A stretch of 64,000 nt of DNA, taken from Streptomyces sioyaensis. Its GTDB lineage: Bacteria > Actinomycetota > Actinomycetes > Streptomycetales > Streptomycetaceae. The position numbers and the translations under genes are program-made. Below are positions 17,731 to 25,799 of this stretch, piece by piece (position 1 is the first letter of the stretch; every line of letters begins with the position of its first letter). The notes under the pieces are model-generated. The model worked only from the letters and a program-made list of their open reading frames with translations, was not told the origin of the DNA and ran no database searches. The DNA is taken from NCBI RefSeq assembly GCF_004122735.1, contig NZ_SDIF01000002.1:1-64000 (forward strand), in the 5' to 3' direction.

Positions 17731-18159
17731 ATGCCCAGCCAGCCGCTCAGCGACACGCCGATGCACCTGCTGCGTCGTGCGCTACAGAGGGCCACCGCGG
17801 TCTGGCACGCGGAGGTGCCCGAACTCACCGCCCCCCAGTACGCGATGCTCTCCGCGCTGGCGGAGCGTTCCGGGGTCGATCAGTCCTCCCTCGCTCAGAC
17901 CACCGCGATCGACCGCTCGACCATGACCGCCTTGCTGGACCGGCTCTCCGCGCGTGGCTGGGTCGTCCGTGAGGTCGACCCGGGCAACCGCAGGCGCCAC
18001 GTGGTCCGCATCACCCCGGAGGGGCGTGCGTTGCTGCGCGAGGTGGCACCGGCGGTGGCGCGCGTGGACCAGTGGACCGTCGATCAACTCGGCGACGAGA
18101 AGGTCCGCACTCTGCTTCCTCTGCTACGCGCTCTGGCCGGCGTCGAGTCGCAGGACTGA
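17731..18159 (+). CDS. MarR-family transcriptional regulator
   Basis: A 142-residue winged-helix protein: LTAPQYAMLSALAERSGVDQSSLAQTTAIDRSTMTALLDRLSARGWVVREVDPGNRRRHVVRITPEG is the complete MarR DNA-binding region, flanked by dimerisation helices. ATG at 17731. Divergent from ubiD-ubiX; the paired inverted repeats in the shared intergenic region are its likely binding sites. MarR proteins next to phenolic-acid decarboxylases usually release DNA on binding the phenolic substrate. Confidence 0.92.
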   Translation: MPSQPLSDTPMHLLRRALQRATAVWHAEVPELTAPQYAMLSALAERSGVDQSSLAQTTAIDRSTMTALLDRLSARGWVVREVDPGNRRRHVVRITPEGRALLREVAPAVARVDQWTVDQLGDEKVRTLLPLLRALAGVESQD

Positions 18160-18269
18160 GACTCGCTTCTGGGTAGCCGTCCCACCCACCGTGGGCGACG
18201 TGGCACCGGGGTCCGCATGAAGAAGTGCGCGGCGCCTGTGGGGGCTTGAGGCTTGGCTGCGCCACGAAT

Positions 18270-18302
18270 GTGCCTCCCGGCCCATGGGGCGCCGGGAGGC
18301 AC
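18270..18302. terminator. 12-bp perfect hairpin between convergent genes
   Basis: GTGCCTCCCGGC (18270-18281) pairs with GCCGGGAGGCAC (18291-18302). It lies between marR and the convergent secreted-protein gene and can serve both. Confidence 0.8.
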
Positions 18303-18382
18303 CGCGGCCGTAGGCGCGATCGCGTCGCCCCTGCCGGATGCGCGAAGCCGCGCGTCCGTTCAGCCGCACTCCTGGACCGTGG

Positions 18383-19060
18383 TCAGCGCTTCACCACGAA
18401 CGCCCGGCCCTTCTTCACGCCCGCCGAGCAGGACTTCTTCTCCGCAGTGGTCATCTTGCGGGTCTTGACGGTCACGGCATTGCTCTGACCGTCCGTCCCG
18501 TTGGCGGCGGGACCGGTGACCTTGTCCGGCACGAACCAGAAGTAGTGGCCCCACTTCGGGCTGTCGTAGTGCGTCTGCCAGGTGCCGGAGACGGTCTGCA
18601 TGACCTGTGCGCGGGAGATCCAGCCCACTTCACCGGGCTTGACCGTCATGTTCAGCGAACTGTCCTCGGTGTGCGAGCTCGACCAGGTGTGGTTGTAGGT
18701 CGCGGTGACGCTGAGATCGATCAGACCGGCGATCTTTCCGCCGGCCGTGACGGACACCCCGGCGGAGTCCGTGGAGCCCACGGTGTCCGACCAGCCCATC
18801 GACTGCGTGGCATTCGAAGTGCTGCAGTTGTAGAGCGAGTTGGAGACCTGACGGAAGTCCCCGAGGTACGCCTTGCCGAGCTTCGGCTCGTTGAAGCTGC
18901 ACTTGCCGTCACCGGAAGCGCAGTCGGCTATGAGCTGCTCCCGGGCGGGCCCGTCGTCCGCGGCGGCGGCCGGCACGGCCATCGTCGCAACCAGCCCCAG
19001 TGACGCCGTGGTCAGCGCCATCAGCCGGCCTCCGCGACGGGTCACTCTGTTGTTCGTCAT
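18383..19060 (-). CDS. secreted Ser/Thr-rich beta protein, possibly aerolysin/ETX-like fold
   Basis: A 225-residue preprotein, signal peptide MALTTASLGLVATMAVPAAAA. The mature part has four Cys (CASGDGKC, NCS, SC). Between residues of about 90 and 160 it has long alternating Ser/Thr-rich strands: SDTVGSTDSAGVSVTAGGKI, LSVTATYNHTWSSSHTEDSS and MTVKPGEVGWISRAQVMQTV. That pattern resembles the extended beta region of aerolysin/ETX-MTX2 pore formers, but I cannot show homology. Start ATG 19060 is preferred over the upstream in-frame ATG at 19261, because only from 19060 does the protein begin with the signal peptide. Otherwise a streptomycete secreted hypothetical. Confidence 0.75.
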   Translation of the reverse strand: MTNNRVTRRGGRLMALTTASLGLVATMAVPAAAADDGPAREQLIADCASGDGKCSFNEPKLGKAYLGDFRQVSNSLYNCSTSNATQSMGWSDTVGSTDSAGVSVTAGGKIAGLIDLSVTATYNHTWSSSHTEDSSLNMTVKPGEVGWISRAQVMQTVSGTWQTHYDSPKWGHYFWFVPDKVTGPAANGTDGQSNAVTVKTRKMTTAEKKSCSAGVKKGRAFVVKR

Positions 19061-19125
19061 CTTGCTGTTGCCTCTCGCCCAACCTTGTGGAAGCGACGAG
19101 TCCTGTGTGGAGTTCGCCGCTGTTG

Positions 19126-19155
19126 AGTGTGAGCCTGGAGTGAAATCTGCGTCAA
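19126..19155 (-). promoter_or_regulatory. candidate promoter of the secreted-protein gene
   Basis: On the minus strand TTGACG (19155-19150) and CACACT (19131-19126) are 18 bases apart. Just upstream lies the 6-1-6 palindrome ACCAATGATTGGT (19160-19172) in a locally AT-rich stretch, which may be a regulator site. Confidence 0.45.
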
Positions 19156-19267
19156 ATACACCAATGATTGGTAAAGTTGTAGTTGATGATCGAACTGATG
19201 CCGTATAAGGGCGTACCGGAGGTAACGTCGGGTACGCTGGCGCCGTGGGCGGGTGGCGCATCCGGCC

Positions 19268-19858
19268 TCAGTCGGCGGCGCGTGCGCCCTCCAGGACGGT
19301 GCGCACGGTGCGCGACACGAAGTCCTTCTCCAGCGGGAGTTGGCGGAGTACGACACGGATCCAGGCGGCCCCGGCCAGCAGGTCCACCAGGAGCATCGGG
19401 TCCGTGTCCGCCGGGAGTTCGCCGCGCGCCACGGCCCGGGTGAAGACGGGCTCCTCGCGGGCGATCCGGTCGGCGAAGAAGTCCTTTACGTGGACGGCGA
19501 GTTCGGTGCTGTGCGTGGCGGCACCCAGTACGGCGACGGCGATGTCGGAGGCCGGCGGAGTGGTGAGCGGGGTCGCGATGGTGTGCAGCAGGGCCTCCAG
19601 GTCTCCTCGGAGGCTTCCGGTGTCGGGCGGTGCGAGGTCGAGTTGGCGGGCGCCGATGAGTGCGGCGCCCAGGAGCGCGCCCTTGGACGGCCACCAGCGG
19701 TAGATCGTGGTCTTGTTGACGCCGGAGCGCTGGGCGACCCCCTCGATGGTCAAGCCCTCGTAGCCCTTCTCCGCGAGCAGATCCAGGGCGGCGTCGAAGA
19801 TCTCCTGCGCCTTCCGTGGGCCGCCGCTCCGCCGTGTTCCGTGCCGTTCCTCGCTCAT
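19268..19858 (-). CDS. TetR-family transcriptional regulator
   Basis: A 196-residue repressor with the N-terminal TetR helix-turn-helix: IFDAALDLLAEKGYEGLTIEGVAQRSGVNKTTIYRWWPSKGALL. The C-terminal half is helical (TetR_C-like, with TDPMLLVDLLAGAAWIRVVL). It is divergent from an alpha/beta hydrolase gene, and a perfect 20-bp palindrome lies between the two starts. Autoregulation and control of the hydrolase operon are therefore likely. Ligand unknown. Confidence 0.92.
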   Translation of the reverse strand: MSEERHGTRRSGGPRKAQEIFDAALDLLAEKGYEGLTIEGVAQRSGVNKTTIYRWWPSKGALLGAALIGARQLDLAPPDTGSLRGDLEALLHTIATPLTTPPASDIAVAVLGAATHSTELAVHVKDFFADRIAREEPVFTRAVARGELPADTDPMLLVDLLAGAAWIRVVLRQLPLEKDFVSRTVRTVLEGARAAD

Positions 19859-19880
19859 GAGGAGAGATTAGCATCGAAAA

Positions 19881-19900
19881 ACAACGCAACGTTGCGTTGT
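19881..19900. promoter_or_regulatory. 20-bp perfect palindrome, TetR operator
   Basis: ACAACGCAACGTTGCGTTGT is fully self-complementary and sits 22 bases from each divergent start codon (tetR at 19858, hydrolase at 19922). Its length and symmetry fit a TetR-family site covering both promoters. Confidence 0.75.
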
Positions 19901-19921
19901 GTTTCAGGTAGCGTGCCGCAC

Positions 19922-20677
19922 ATGGAGCCCCAAGAAGCCGGGGTGCCCCTCGTGTTCGTGCACGGTCTGCGTGTGAGCGGCGCGATGTGGCAACCCGTGA
20001 TCCAAGCCATCGGAAAAGACCACCCCACCGCGGCACCCGACCTGCCCGGCCATGGCAGCCGGCGCGGTGAACCCTTCGATATCGCCGGCGCCGTGGCGGC
20101 GGTTGCCGACGCCATCGACGAACTCGGCGGCCGGGCGCTGCTCGTGGGGCTGTCCCTGGGCGGCTTCGTCGCCACGGCCACCGCCGGAGCCCACCCGGAC
20201 CGGGTCCTCGGCCTGGTCGCGATGGGCTGTTCCACGCGGCCGAGCGGTCTGTTCGCCGCCACCTACAAGGCAGCGGGCCGGCTGGCAGCCAGATATCCCC
20301 GACGCGCCGATCGGCTCAGCGCATTCGCCTTCCGCCGTGCCCTCCCCGGTCCCACGGGAGAGGCCATGGTCGCCGGGGGCCTGAGCTCCCGGACCGCGTC
20401 GAGCGTCGTCAAGGCCGTCTGCGAGACGGACACCCTCGCGTCGCTCGCCGCGTATCCGGGCCCGGTCTGGCTGGTCAACGGCGAGCGCGACCACTTCCGC
20501 CGCGACGAACGGGACTTCCTGAAGGCCTGCCGCGACGGTCGGCTGCTCCTGCTGCCCAGGTGCGGACACCTCACCAGCCTCGCCGATACGGGGGCCGTCG
20601 CCGGTCTCGTCCGCGATGCCGCGGCGGTCGTCACGGTCCGGACGCACGGCTCGCCGACGCCGGAGGTCCGCCGGTGA
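19922..20677 (+). CDS. alpha/beta-fold hydrolase
   Basis: A 251-residue enzyme: oxyanion-hole region VFVHGLRVSGAMW, nucleophile elbow GLSLGG (Ser), acid Asp in NGERDHF and catalytic His in RCGHLTS. It is the compact single-domain esterase/lipase-like type. ATG 19922 lies so close to the TetR palindrome, without a clear ribosome site, that the mRNA may be leaderless. Its stop overlaps the next start (GTGA). Substrate unknown. Confidence 0.88.
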   Translation: MEPQEAGVPLVFVHGLRVSGAMWQPVIQAIGKDHPTAAPDLPGHGSRRGEPFDIAGAVAAVADAIDELGGRALLVGLSLGGFVATATAGAHPDRVLGLVAMGCSTRPSGLFAATYKAAGRLAARYPRRADRLSAFAFRRALPGPTGEAMVAGGLSSRTASSVVKAVCETDTLASLAAYPGPVWLVNGERDHFRRDERDFLKACRDGRLLLLPRCGHLTSLADTGAVAGLVRDAAAVVTVRTHGSPTPEVRR

Positions 20678-21144
20678 CCGCCCGGGTGTGGAGTGTGGAG
20701 GAGTCCCTGGAGGTTCCCTTCCCGCCGCGGACCGTCTACGCGGCCCTCGCGGATGTCCGGCGGATGACGGAGTGGAGCACGGAGGTCATCGGGGTGTGGC
20801 GCCGCGGGGAGCGCTTCGTGGGGGTCAACCGCAAGGCAGGCTGGATCTGGTTCACCACGTGCCGGATCGTCGTCGCCGACCCCGGCCGGGAGTTCGCCTT
20901 CGACGTCACCACCTTCCGCCTGCCCGTGGCGCGCTGGGGCTACCGCCTGACCCCGGAGGGGGAGGGGACCCGGGTCACCGAATACTGGGTCGATCAGCGT
21001 CGCCGCGGATGGCGCCGCTGGGTCGCCGAGGCGCTGGGACTGGTCTTCACCGGAACCCCGCCCGCCCGGCGTGCCGCACGCAATCGCGCCGCCATGCGCG
21101 TGACCCTCCACCGGCTCGCTGCCGCGCTCCGGGCGGCAGCCTGA
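20674..21144 (+). CDS. SRPBCC (START-like) family protein
   Basis: A 156-residue polyketide-cyclase/START-like ligand-binding fold: SLEVPFPPRTVYAALADVRRMTEWS at the N-terminus and YRLTPEGEGTRVTEYW mid-way are typical. GTG start translationally coupled to the hydrolase and preceded by GGAGG. These proteins bind hydrophobic small molecules or catalyse aromatic cyclisation; here it probably acts with the hydrolase under the same TetR. Confidence 0.85.
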   Translation: MTARVWSVEESLEVPFPPRTVYAALADVRRMTEWSTEVIGVWRRGERFVGVNRKAGWIWFTTCRIVVADPGREFAFDVTTFRLPVARWGYRLTPEGEGTRVTEYWVDQRRRGWRRWVAEALGLVFTGTPPARRAARNRAAMRVTLHRLAAALRAAA

Positions 21145-21204
21145 ACCGTACGGGCGCCCGCCATGTGCCGTTGGCGTAAGGGCATCCGGTCCGACACGGG
21201 CGCA

Positions 21205-21237
21205 GGGAGGCCGGCCACGTCGAATCTCCGGCCTCCC
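21205..21237. terminator. hairpin terminator
   Basis: GGGAGGCCGG (21205-21214) pairs perfectly with CCGGCCTCCC (21228-21237), 60 bases after the SRPBCC stop. Confidence 0.75.
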
Positions 21238-21424
21238 GGCCTGCTATATCTCCATAAAGCGCCCCGCTGCCCGGGGTCGATCGCCGGGCCGGAAGAGCCG
21301 TTGCGCACTCAAAGCACAAGGTCCGCCCGCTCTTCCGCTTTCGGCTCCCCGAGGGGTAGTCCTGAGGACAGCCGGCCTAGGCCGCTCACTCACCTGCCCA
21401 CCCCGACCAGAAGGACGGACCGTC

Positions 21425-22339
21425 ATGACGAACGACCTGTTAGCGGAAACGGCACCGGACGAGGGGCCGGACGGGGGCTGGTACGTCGACGAACGCTGCA
21501 CCAACTGCGATGTCGCCCGGCAACTCGCCCCCGATGTGATCAGCGAGAAGAACGGGCGCGCGGAAGTGACCCGGCAGCCGCGGAGCGACGCGGAGGCCCG
21601 GCAGCTGCATGCGGCCGCCTTCGCCTGCCACACCCGGTCGATCCGGCATTCCGCGCGGCGCCTCACCCCCGATCTCGACCCCTTTCCCCTCGCCCTGGAC
21701 GACGCCGTCCATCTCTGCGGCCACAATTCCCGCCATACGGCAGGCGCCAACGCCTATCTGCTGCGCCGCGGCGACGGAACCACGATGATGATCGACACCC
21801 CTCGCTGGAGCGAGCAACTGGCCACCCGCTACGAGGAGTTGGGCACCGTCACCGACGTCCTGCTCACCCACCAGGACCACGCCGCACACGGCCGCCGCTA
21901 CGCCGACCGGTTCGGGGCCCGGCTGTGGATCCACGAGGGCGATCTCGATGCCGCACCGGACGCGGACCGCGTCATCCGGGGCACCGAGCCGGTCGAGATC
22001 GGCGCCGGGGTCCTGGCGTACCCGCTTCCCGGCCATACGCGCGGCAGCGTGCTCTACCTCGCCGATGAGCGGTACTGCTTCAGCGGGGACAGCTTCTACT
22101 GGTCGCGCACCACCGCCGACCTGGAGGTGGCCGCCTCGGTCACCTGGTACTCGATCGTGGAACTGGCCGCCTCCCTGGCGCGGACCGCCCCTCGGCTGCG
22201 CTTCGAGTGGGTGCTGCCCGGTCACGGCGACCGCAAGCGGCTCCCCGCGGCGGAAATGGCCCACCGCCTGGCCCGGTTGGCGACCCGTACTGCGCAGCTG
22301 CAGCCGCAGCCCGTCGACTTCACCGCGGTGCGCTGGTGA
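21425..22339 (+). CDS. MBL-fold protein with degenerate metal site and ferredoxin-like N-terminus
   Basis: A 304-residue protein. The first 75 residues (CTNCDVARQLAPDVI ... FACHTRSIR) resemble a reduced ferredoxin-like segment with only three Cys. A metallo-beta-lactamase fold follows: NAYLLRRGDGTTMMIDTPRW, LLTHQDHAAHG, PGHTRGSVLYL, CFSGDSF and LPGHGDRK. The canonical HxHxDH is altered to HQDHAAH, so two or three zinc ligands are missing while the later His and Asp motifs remain. It may not be a classical hydrolase. Start ATG 21425. It stands alone between terminators. Confidence 0.85.
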   Translation: MTNDLLAETAPDEGPDGGWYVDERCTNCDVARQLAPDVISEKNGRAEVTRQPRSDAEARQLHAAAFACHTRSIRHSARRLTPDLDPFPLALDDAVHLCGHNSRHTAGANAYLLRRGDGTTMMIDTPRWSEQLATRYEELGTVTDVLLTHQDHAAHGRRYADRFGARLWIHEGDLDAAPDADRVIRGTEPVEIGAGVLAYPLPGHTRGSVLYLADERYCFSGDSFYWSRTTADLEVAASVTWYSIVELAASLARTAPRLRFEWVLPGHGDRKRLPAAEMAHRLARLATRTAQLQPQPVDFTAVRW

Positions 22340-22388
22340 CGGTACGGGCCCTCGCCGCGGCCCGCGGGCGGGCGGTGCCGCGGTACGG

Positions 22389-23120
22389 TCACCGGGTCCG
22401 GGTGGCCACCACCAGCCGGCACCGCGGGCTGCCGTCCGGGCGCCGCCCGAGCTCCGGCAGAGCATGCAGCTCCACGTCGAATCCGGCCCGGGTCAGCTCC
22501 GCACGCACGTCGGCGAGCCGGAACGTCCGGTAGTACATGACGAAGCTCGGATGCCACAGCGCATTGCGGACCCGCATCGCCGCGTCGAACGCCAGCAGCG
22601 TCCAGTAGCCCCACGACCCCGGCCGGGCGGGAGCCGCGATCGGGAAGACGAACCGGCCGCCGGGGCGCAACACGGAGTGAACCTGGGCAAACAGCTCCGG
22701 TCGCTCGCGGGGCAGGAAATGCCCGAACGCGCCGAAGCTCACCGCGAGGTCGAAGACCGGCCCGAAGGGAAGGGCCCGGGCATCCGCGCGCACCCACTCG
22801 ACCCGCGGTGCGGCCGCGGGCTCCCCTTCACGGGCCCGCCCCGCAGCGAGCATCCCCGCGCTGATGTCGACACCGGTGACCCGCTCCCGGCAGACCTGCC
22901 GCAGGACCCCCATGCCCGCGCCGGTCCCGCAGCACAGGTCGAGACCGCTGTCGAACGGCCCGAGCTCGTGCAGCGCGCGGGAAACGGGGGTCAGCACCGC
23001 ATCGGGGGTCCGGAACGGAGTGCGGTCGAACTTCGGGGCGAGCAGGTCGTATCCGCGCTCGACGGAGGACAGCGCCTGGACGGCGAGCTCACGGAGGGTG
23101 GGGCCCTGAGGTGCAAACAT
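22389..23120 (-). CDS. class I SAM-dependent methyltransferase
   Basis: A 243-residue enzyme with motif I LDLCCGTGAGMGVL, motif II/post-I VTGVDISAGML, VRADARALPFG and LRPGGRFVFP, a Methyltransf_11/25-type core. The ATG at 23120 has GAGG three to six bases ahead; an in-frame ATG at 23132 is an alternative, and the longer open frame upstream has no similarity. It converges on the MBL gene. The methyl acceptor is unknown. Confidence 0.85.
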   Translation of the reverse strand: MFAPQGPTLRELAVQALSSVERGYDLLAPKFDRTPFRTPDAVLTPVSRALHELGPFDSGLDLCCGTGAGMGVLRQVCRERVTGVDISAGMLAAGRAREGEPAAAPRVEWVRADARALPFGPVFDLAVSFGAFGHFLPRERPELFAQVHSVLRPGGRFVFPIAAPARPGSWGYWTLLAFDAAMRVRNALWHPSFVMYYRTFRLADVRAELTRAGFDVELHALPELGRRPDGSPRCRLVVATRTR

Positions 23121-23211
23121 CGTCCTCAGCATAGAGCCGGGCCGCGTCGGCCGCGCGGGGTGCGCCTGCCGCGCTCCGTATTGCCGGGCGGCGGCCGCGG
23201 CCCCGCATGAC

Positions 23212-23241
23212 GTGGCCCCCGGTGAGATCACCGGGGGCCAC
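23212..23241. terminator. strong hairpin terminator downstream of the chaplin gene
   Basis: GTGGCCCCCGGTGA (23212-23225) and TCACCGGGGGCCAC (23228-23241) are perfect complements, about 65 bases beyond the chaplin stop on the minus strand. Confidence 0.85.
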
Positions 23242-23306
23242 GGTCACTTCGGTCGGCACGGTGCCGAGGTCGGCTTGCGCCTCGGCCGACACCTGTCCGC
23301 CGGGCG

Positions 23307-23546
23307 TCAGCCGCCGAAGCAGGGCGTACCGAAAGCGGGGTTGAGCGCCCCGATGACGCTGATGGTGTTGTTGCAGAGGTTGACCGGAACATGGACGGGG
23401 ATCTGGATGGAATTGCCGGACACGATGCCGGGTGAGTCGAGTGCTTGCCCCGAGGCACCGCTGTCGGCGGTGGCCAGACCGGCGCCGCCGAGGATGAGGG
23501 CGCAGGTGCCGGCAGTGACGAGGACGCTCTTGATCCGGTGAGCCAT
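23307..23546 (-). CDS. short chaplin
   Basis: A 79-residue protein: signal peptide (VLVTAGTCALILGGAGLATA), then one chaplin domain with DSPGIVSGNSIQIPVHVPVN followed by LCNNTISVIGALNPAFGTPC. The paired Cys and the GN-IQIPV-VPVN-C-N-I-V pattern are diagnostic. Short chaplins are secreted and assemble as amyloid-like fibrils that make aerial hyphae hydrophobic. A good AAGGAG precedes the ATG at 23546. Which chp gene it corresponds to cannot be assigned from sequence alone. Confidence 0.93.
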   Translation of the reverse strand: MAHRIKSVLVTAGTCALILGGAGLATADSGASGQALDSPGIVSGNSIQIPVHVPVNLCNNTISVIGALNPAFGTPCFGG

Positions 23547-23810
23547 CGATCCGTCTCCTTACTGGTGGAGGAGCGGCGGCTCCTGGCGTCGTCCCCTGAA
23601 GGCACCGGCGCCACGGCTGGGAGCCGCCCGTACAGGGCTGTCGTTCCCCGCCGGCTCGTCCTCCAGAGACGCCACGCCCGAAGAGCAGACTTTTAGGTGA
23701 TATGGCCGCGGGTGTTGACGGCCGGGCGGACAACCGGGCGGGTGGCGGAACGAGTTGGCCGCGCCGTCCCGCCGGAGTCAGCATCCCGGTGTGAGCGGGC
23801 GGTCCCCGCG

Positions 23811-25481
23811 TCAGGCCGGGGCCGCGGGCAGCACATGGGCGCCCGTACGGTCGGTGCTCAGGCACAGCGAGCAGACCACCCCGTCATGGCTGGGGCAGGC
23901 GGCGAGGTCCGGTCGCTCGAATTCCTGCCGGCACACATGGCACGCGTAGGTGGCCGAGCTGGGGTTGCCGTCCGCGTCCAGCAGCGGGGCGTCGATCCCG
24001 TCCGTGGTGCGCCGCAGGTAGAACCGGCCCTTGGTCAGGACGGCCAGTAGTGGGGTGAGGACGAAGGCGATCAGCGCGGCCGCGACCGGTGAGTACGGCT
24101 GGAGGGCGTCCCCGAGCGCGTGGAAGTACAGCGCGATCGACAGGCCGGACGCGGCGGTGAAGGACACCACGCCGACGGGGTTGACCGCATAGAGCATGCC
24201 GCGGCGGAATTCGGGGGCCTGCGGGGAGAGTTTCAGCAGGTACTTGTTGACCATGATGTCGGTGGCGACGGTGACGATCCAGGCGATGGCGCAGTTGGAA
24301 TAGAACCCGAGGATGTTGTTGAGGAAGCTGAACATGTCCGCTTCCATCAGCAGGAGCGCACAGGCCAGGTTGGCGAGGACGAACACCATCCGGCCCGGAT
24401 AGTGCTTGGTGACCCGGGTGAACGAGTTCGTCCAGGCCAGCGAACCGGAGTAGGCGTTGGTCACGTTGATTTTGATCTGGCTGATCACGACCAGGACCAC
24501 CGCCAGCGGGATGACCAGCCAGGTCGGCATCATGGCCGCGAAGGCGCCGGTGAACTGGTGGATCGGCTCGGTGGCCGAGGCCGGGCCCGCCGCGGCGAGG
24601 ATGTAGACGGCGAGGAAGACGCCGATGGCCTGCTTGAGCGCACCGAGCACCACCCATCCGGGGCCGGCCAGTACCACGGCCGTCCACCATGTGCGCCGGT
24701 TCTGCTCCGTCTTGGGCGGCATGAAGCGCAGGTAGTCGACCTGTTCGCCGATCTGCGCGATCAGGGACAGGCACACGCCCGCGCCCAGCAGCACCGAGGC
24801 GGCGTCGATGCCGCGGCCGCCGTGGGAGCCCGTATACGACAGGAAGGTGTGCACCGTGCCGGGATCGGTGCTGACCAGATACAGCAGCGGCCCCACCATG
24901 AGCAGCAACCACAGGGGCGTCGTCCAGACCTGAAGCTTGCTCAGGGCCTTCATCCCGTAGATGACCAGCGGGATCACCATGCAGGTCGAGACCACATACC
25001 CCAGCCACAACGGCAGGCCGAGGCCCAGCTTCAGTCCCTGCGCCATGATCGAGCCTTCGAGGGCGAAGAAGATGAAGGTGAAGCTGGCGAAGATGACGCT
25101 GGTCAGGACCGAACCGTAGTAACCGAAGCCCGAGCCCCGGGTGATCAGGTCCAGGTCGATGTTGTAGCGCGCCGCGTAGTAGGCGAGGGGGAAGCCGGTG
25201 ACGAAGATGACCACGGCGGCGACGAGGATCGCGGTCAGCGCGTTCGCGGTGCCATGGGCGAGCCCGATGCCCGCACCGATCGAGAAGTCGGCCATGTACG
25301 CGATGCCGCCCAGCGCGGTTGTCGCCACCACCATCGGTGTCCAACGGCGGTAACTGCGCGGCGCGAACCGGAGGGTGTAATCCTCCAGCGTTTCGTTGAC
25401 CGCTCCGTCGGCGGATGCCTCGGTCTGCGGGGGGCGTCGGTCGCTGTCGGGGACTGTCAACGCATCGGGCCTTGAGTTCAT
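23811..25481 (-). CDS. NCS1-type purine/cytosine permease-like transporter with zinc-ribbon-like tail
   Basis: A 556-residue protein with about twelve membrane helices. YTLRFAPRSYRRWTPMVVATTALGGIAYMADFSIGAGIG and FPLAYYAARYNIDLDLITRGSGFGYYGS match the purine-cytosine permease group of NCS1. The last 45 residues are cytoplasmic and carry C-x2-C ... C-x2-H-x4-C-x2-C (CHVC, CPSHDGVVCSLC), a possible zinc-binding knuckle not found in ordinary permeases. No enzyme gene is adjacent, so the substrate is not indicated. Confidence 0.88.
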   Translation of the reverse strand: MNSRPDALTVPDSDRRPPQTEASADGAVNETLEDYTLRFAPRSYRRWTPMVVATTALGGIAYMADFSIGAGIGLAHGTANALTAILVAAVVIFVTGFPLAYYAARYNIDLDLITRGSGFGYYGSVLTSVIFASFTFIFFALEGSIMAQGLKLGLGLPLWLGYVVSTCMVIPLVIYGMKALSKLQVWTTPLWLLLMVGPLLYLVSTDPGTVHTFLSYTGSHGGRGIDAASVLLGAGVCLSLIAQIGEQVDYLRFMPPKTEQNRRTWWTAVVLAGPGWVVLGALKQAIGVFLAVYILAAAGPASATEPIHQFTGAFAAMMPTWLVIPLAVVLVVISQIKINVTNAYSGSLAWTNSFTRVTKHYPGRMVFVLANLACALLLMEADMFSFLNNILGFYSNCAIAWIVTVATDIMVNKYLLKLSPQAPEFRRGMLYAVNPVGVVSFTAASGLSIALYFHALGDALQPYSPVAAALIAFVLTPLLAVLTKGRFYLRRTTDGIDAPLLDADGNPSSATYACHVCRQEFERPDLAACPSHDGVVCSLCLSTDRTGAHVLPAAPA

Positions 25482-25799
25482 GGCCGGGACAGTAGGCAGG
25501 GCGTGTTTCCCGCGTGGTCATCGCAGGTGAAGTGGGTGTTTCCGGCGGGGCGCGGAGCGCGGCCGCACCCGAGGTGGATGCCGTGCCCGGCGTCTGCCGG
25601 CAGGCGCCGGAGAGGCGGAATTCCCGCCGCGGTGGCTCCGGGCGGCCCTCGCCTCCGTACGCAGACGAAAGGCGTCATGCGGGCCACGGCTCCGTCTCTC
25701 CCGCCGCGGAGTGGGTAACCATAGGGACCCAGCGGCACCCGGCAACCGGGTGCACCGGCCGGCAGCCCGGATTCCCGTACTCACCCCGCAGGAGTCACC

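Noticed and set aside
25490..25560. direct repeat GTGTTTCC twice upstream of the NCS1 permease
   Set aside because: Only eight or nine bases and not symmetrical; chance cannot be excluded.
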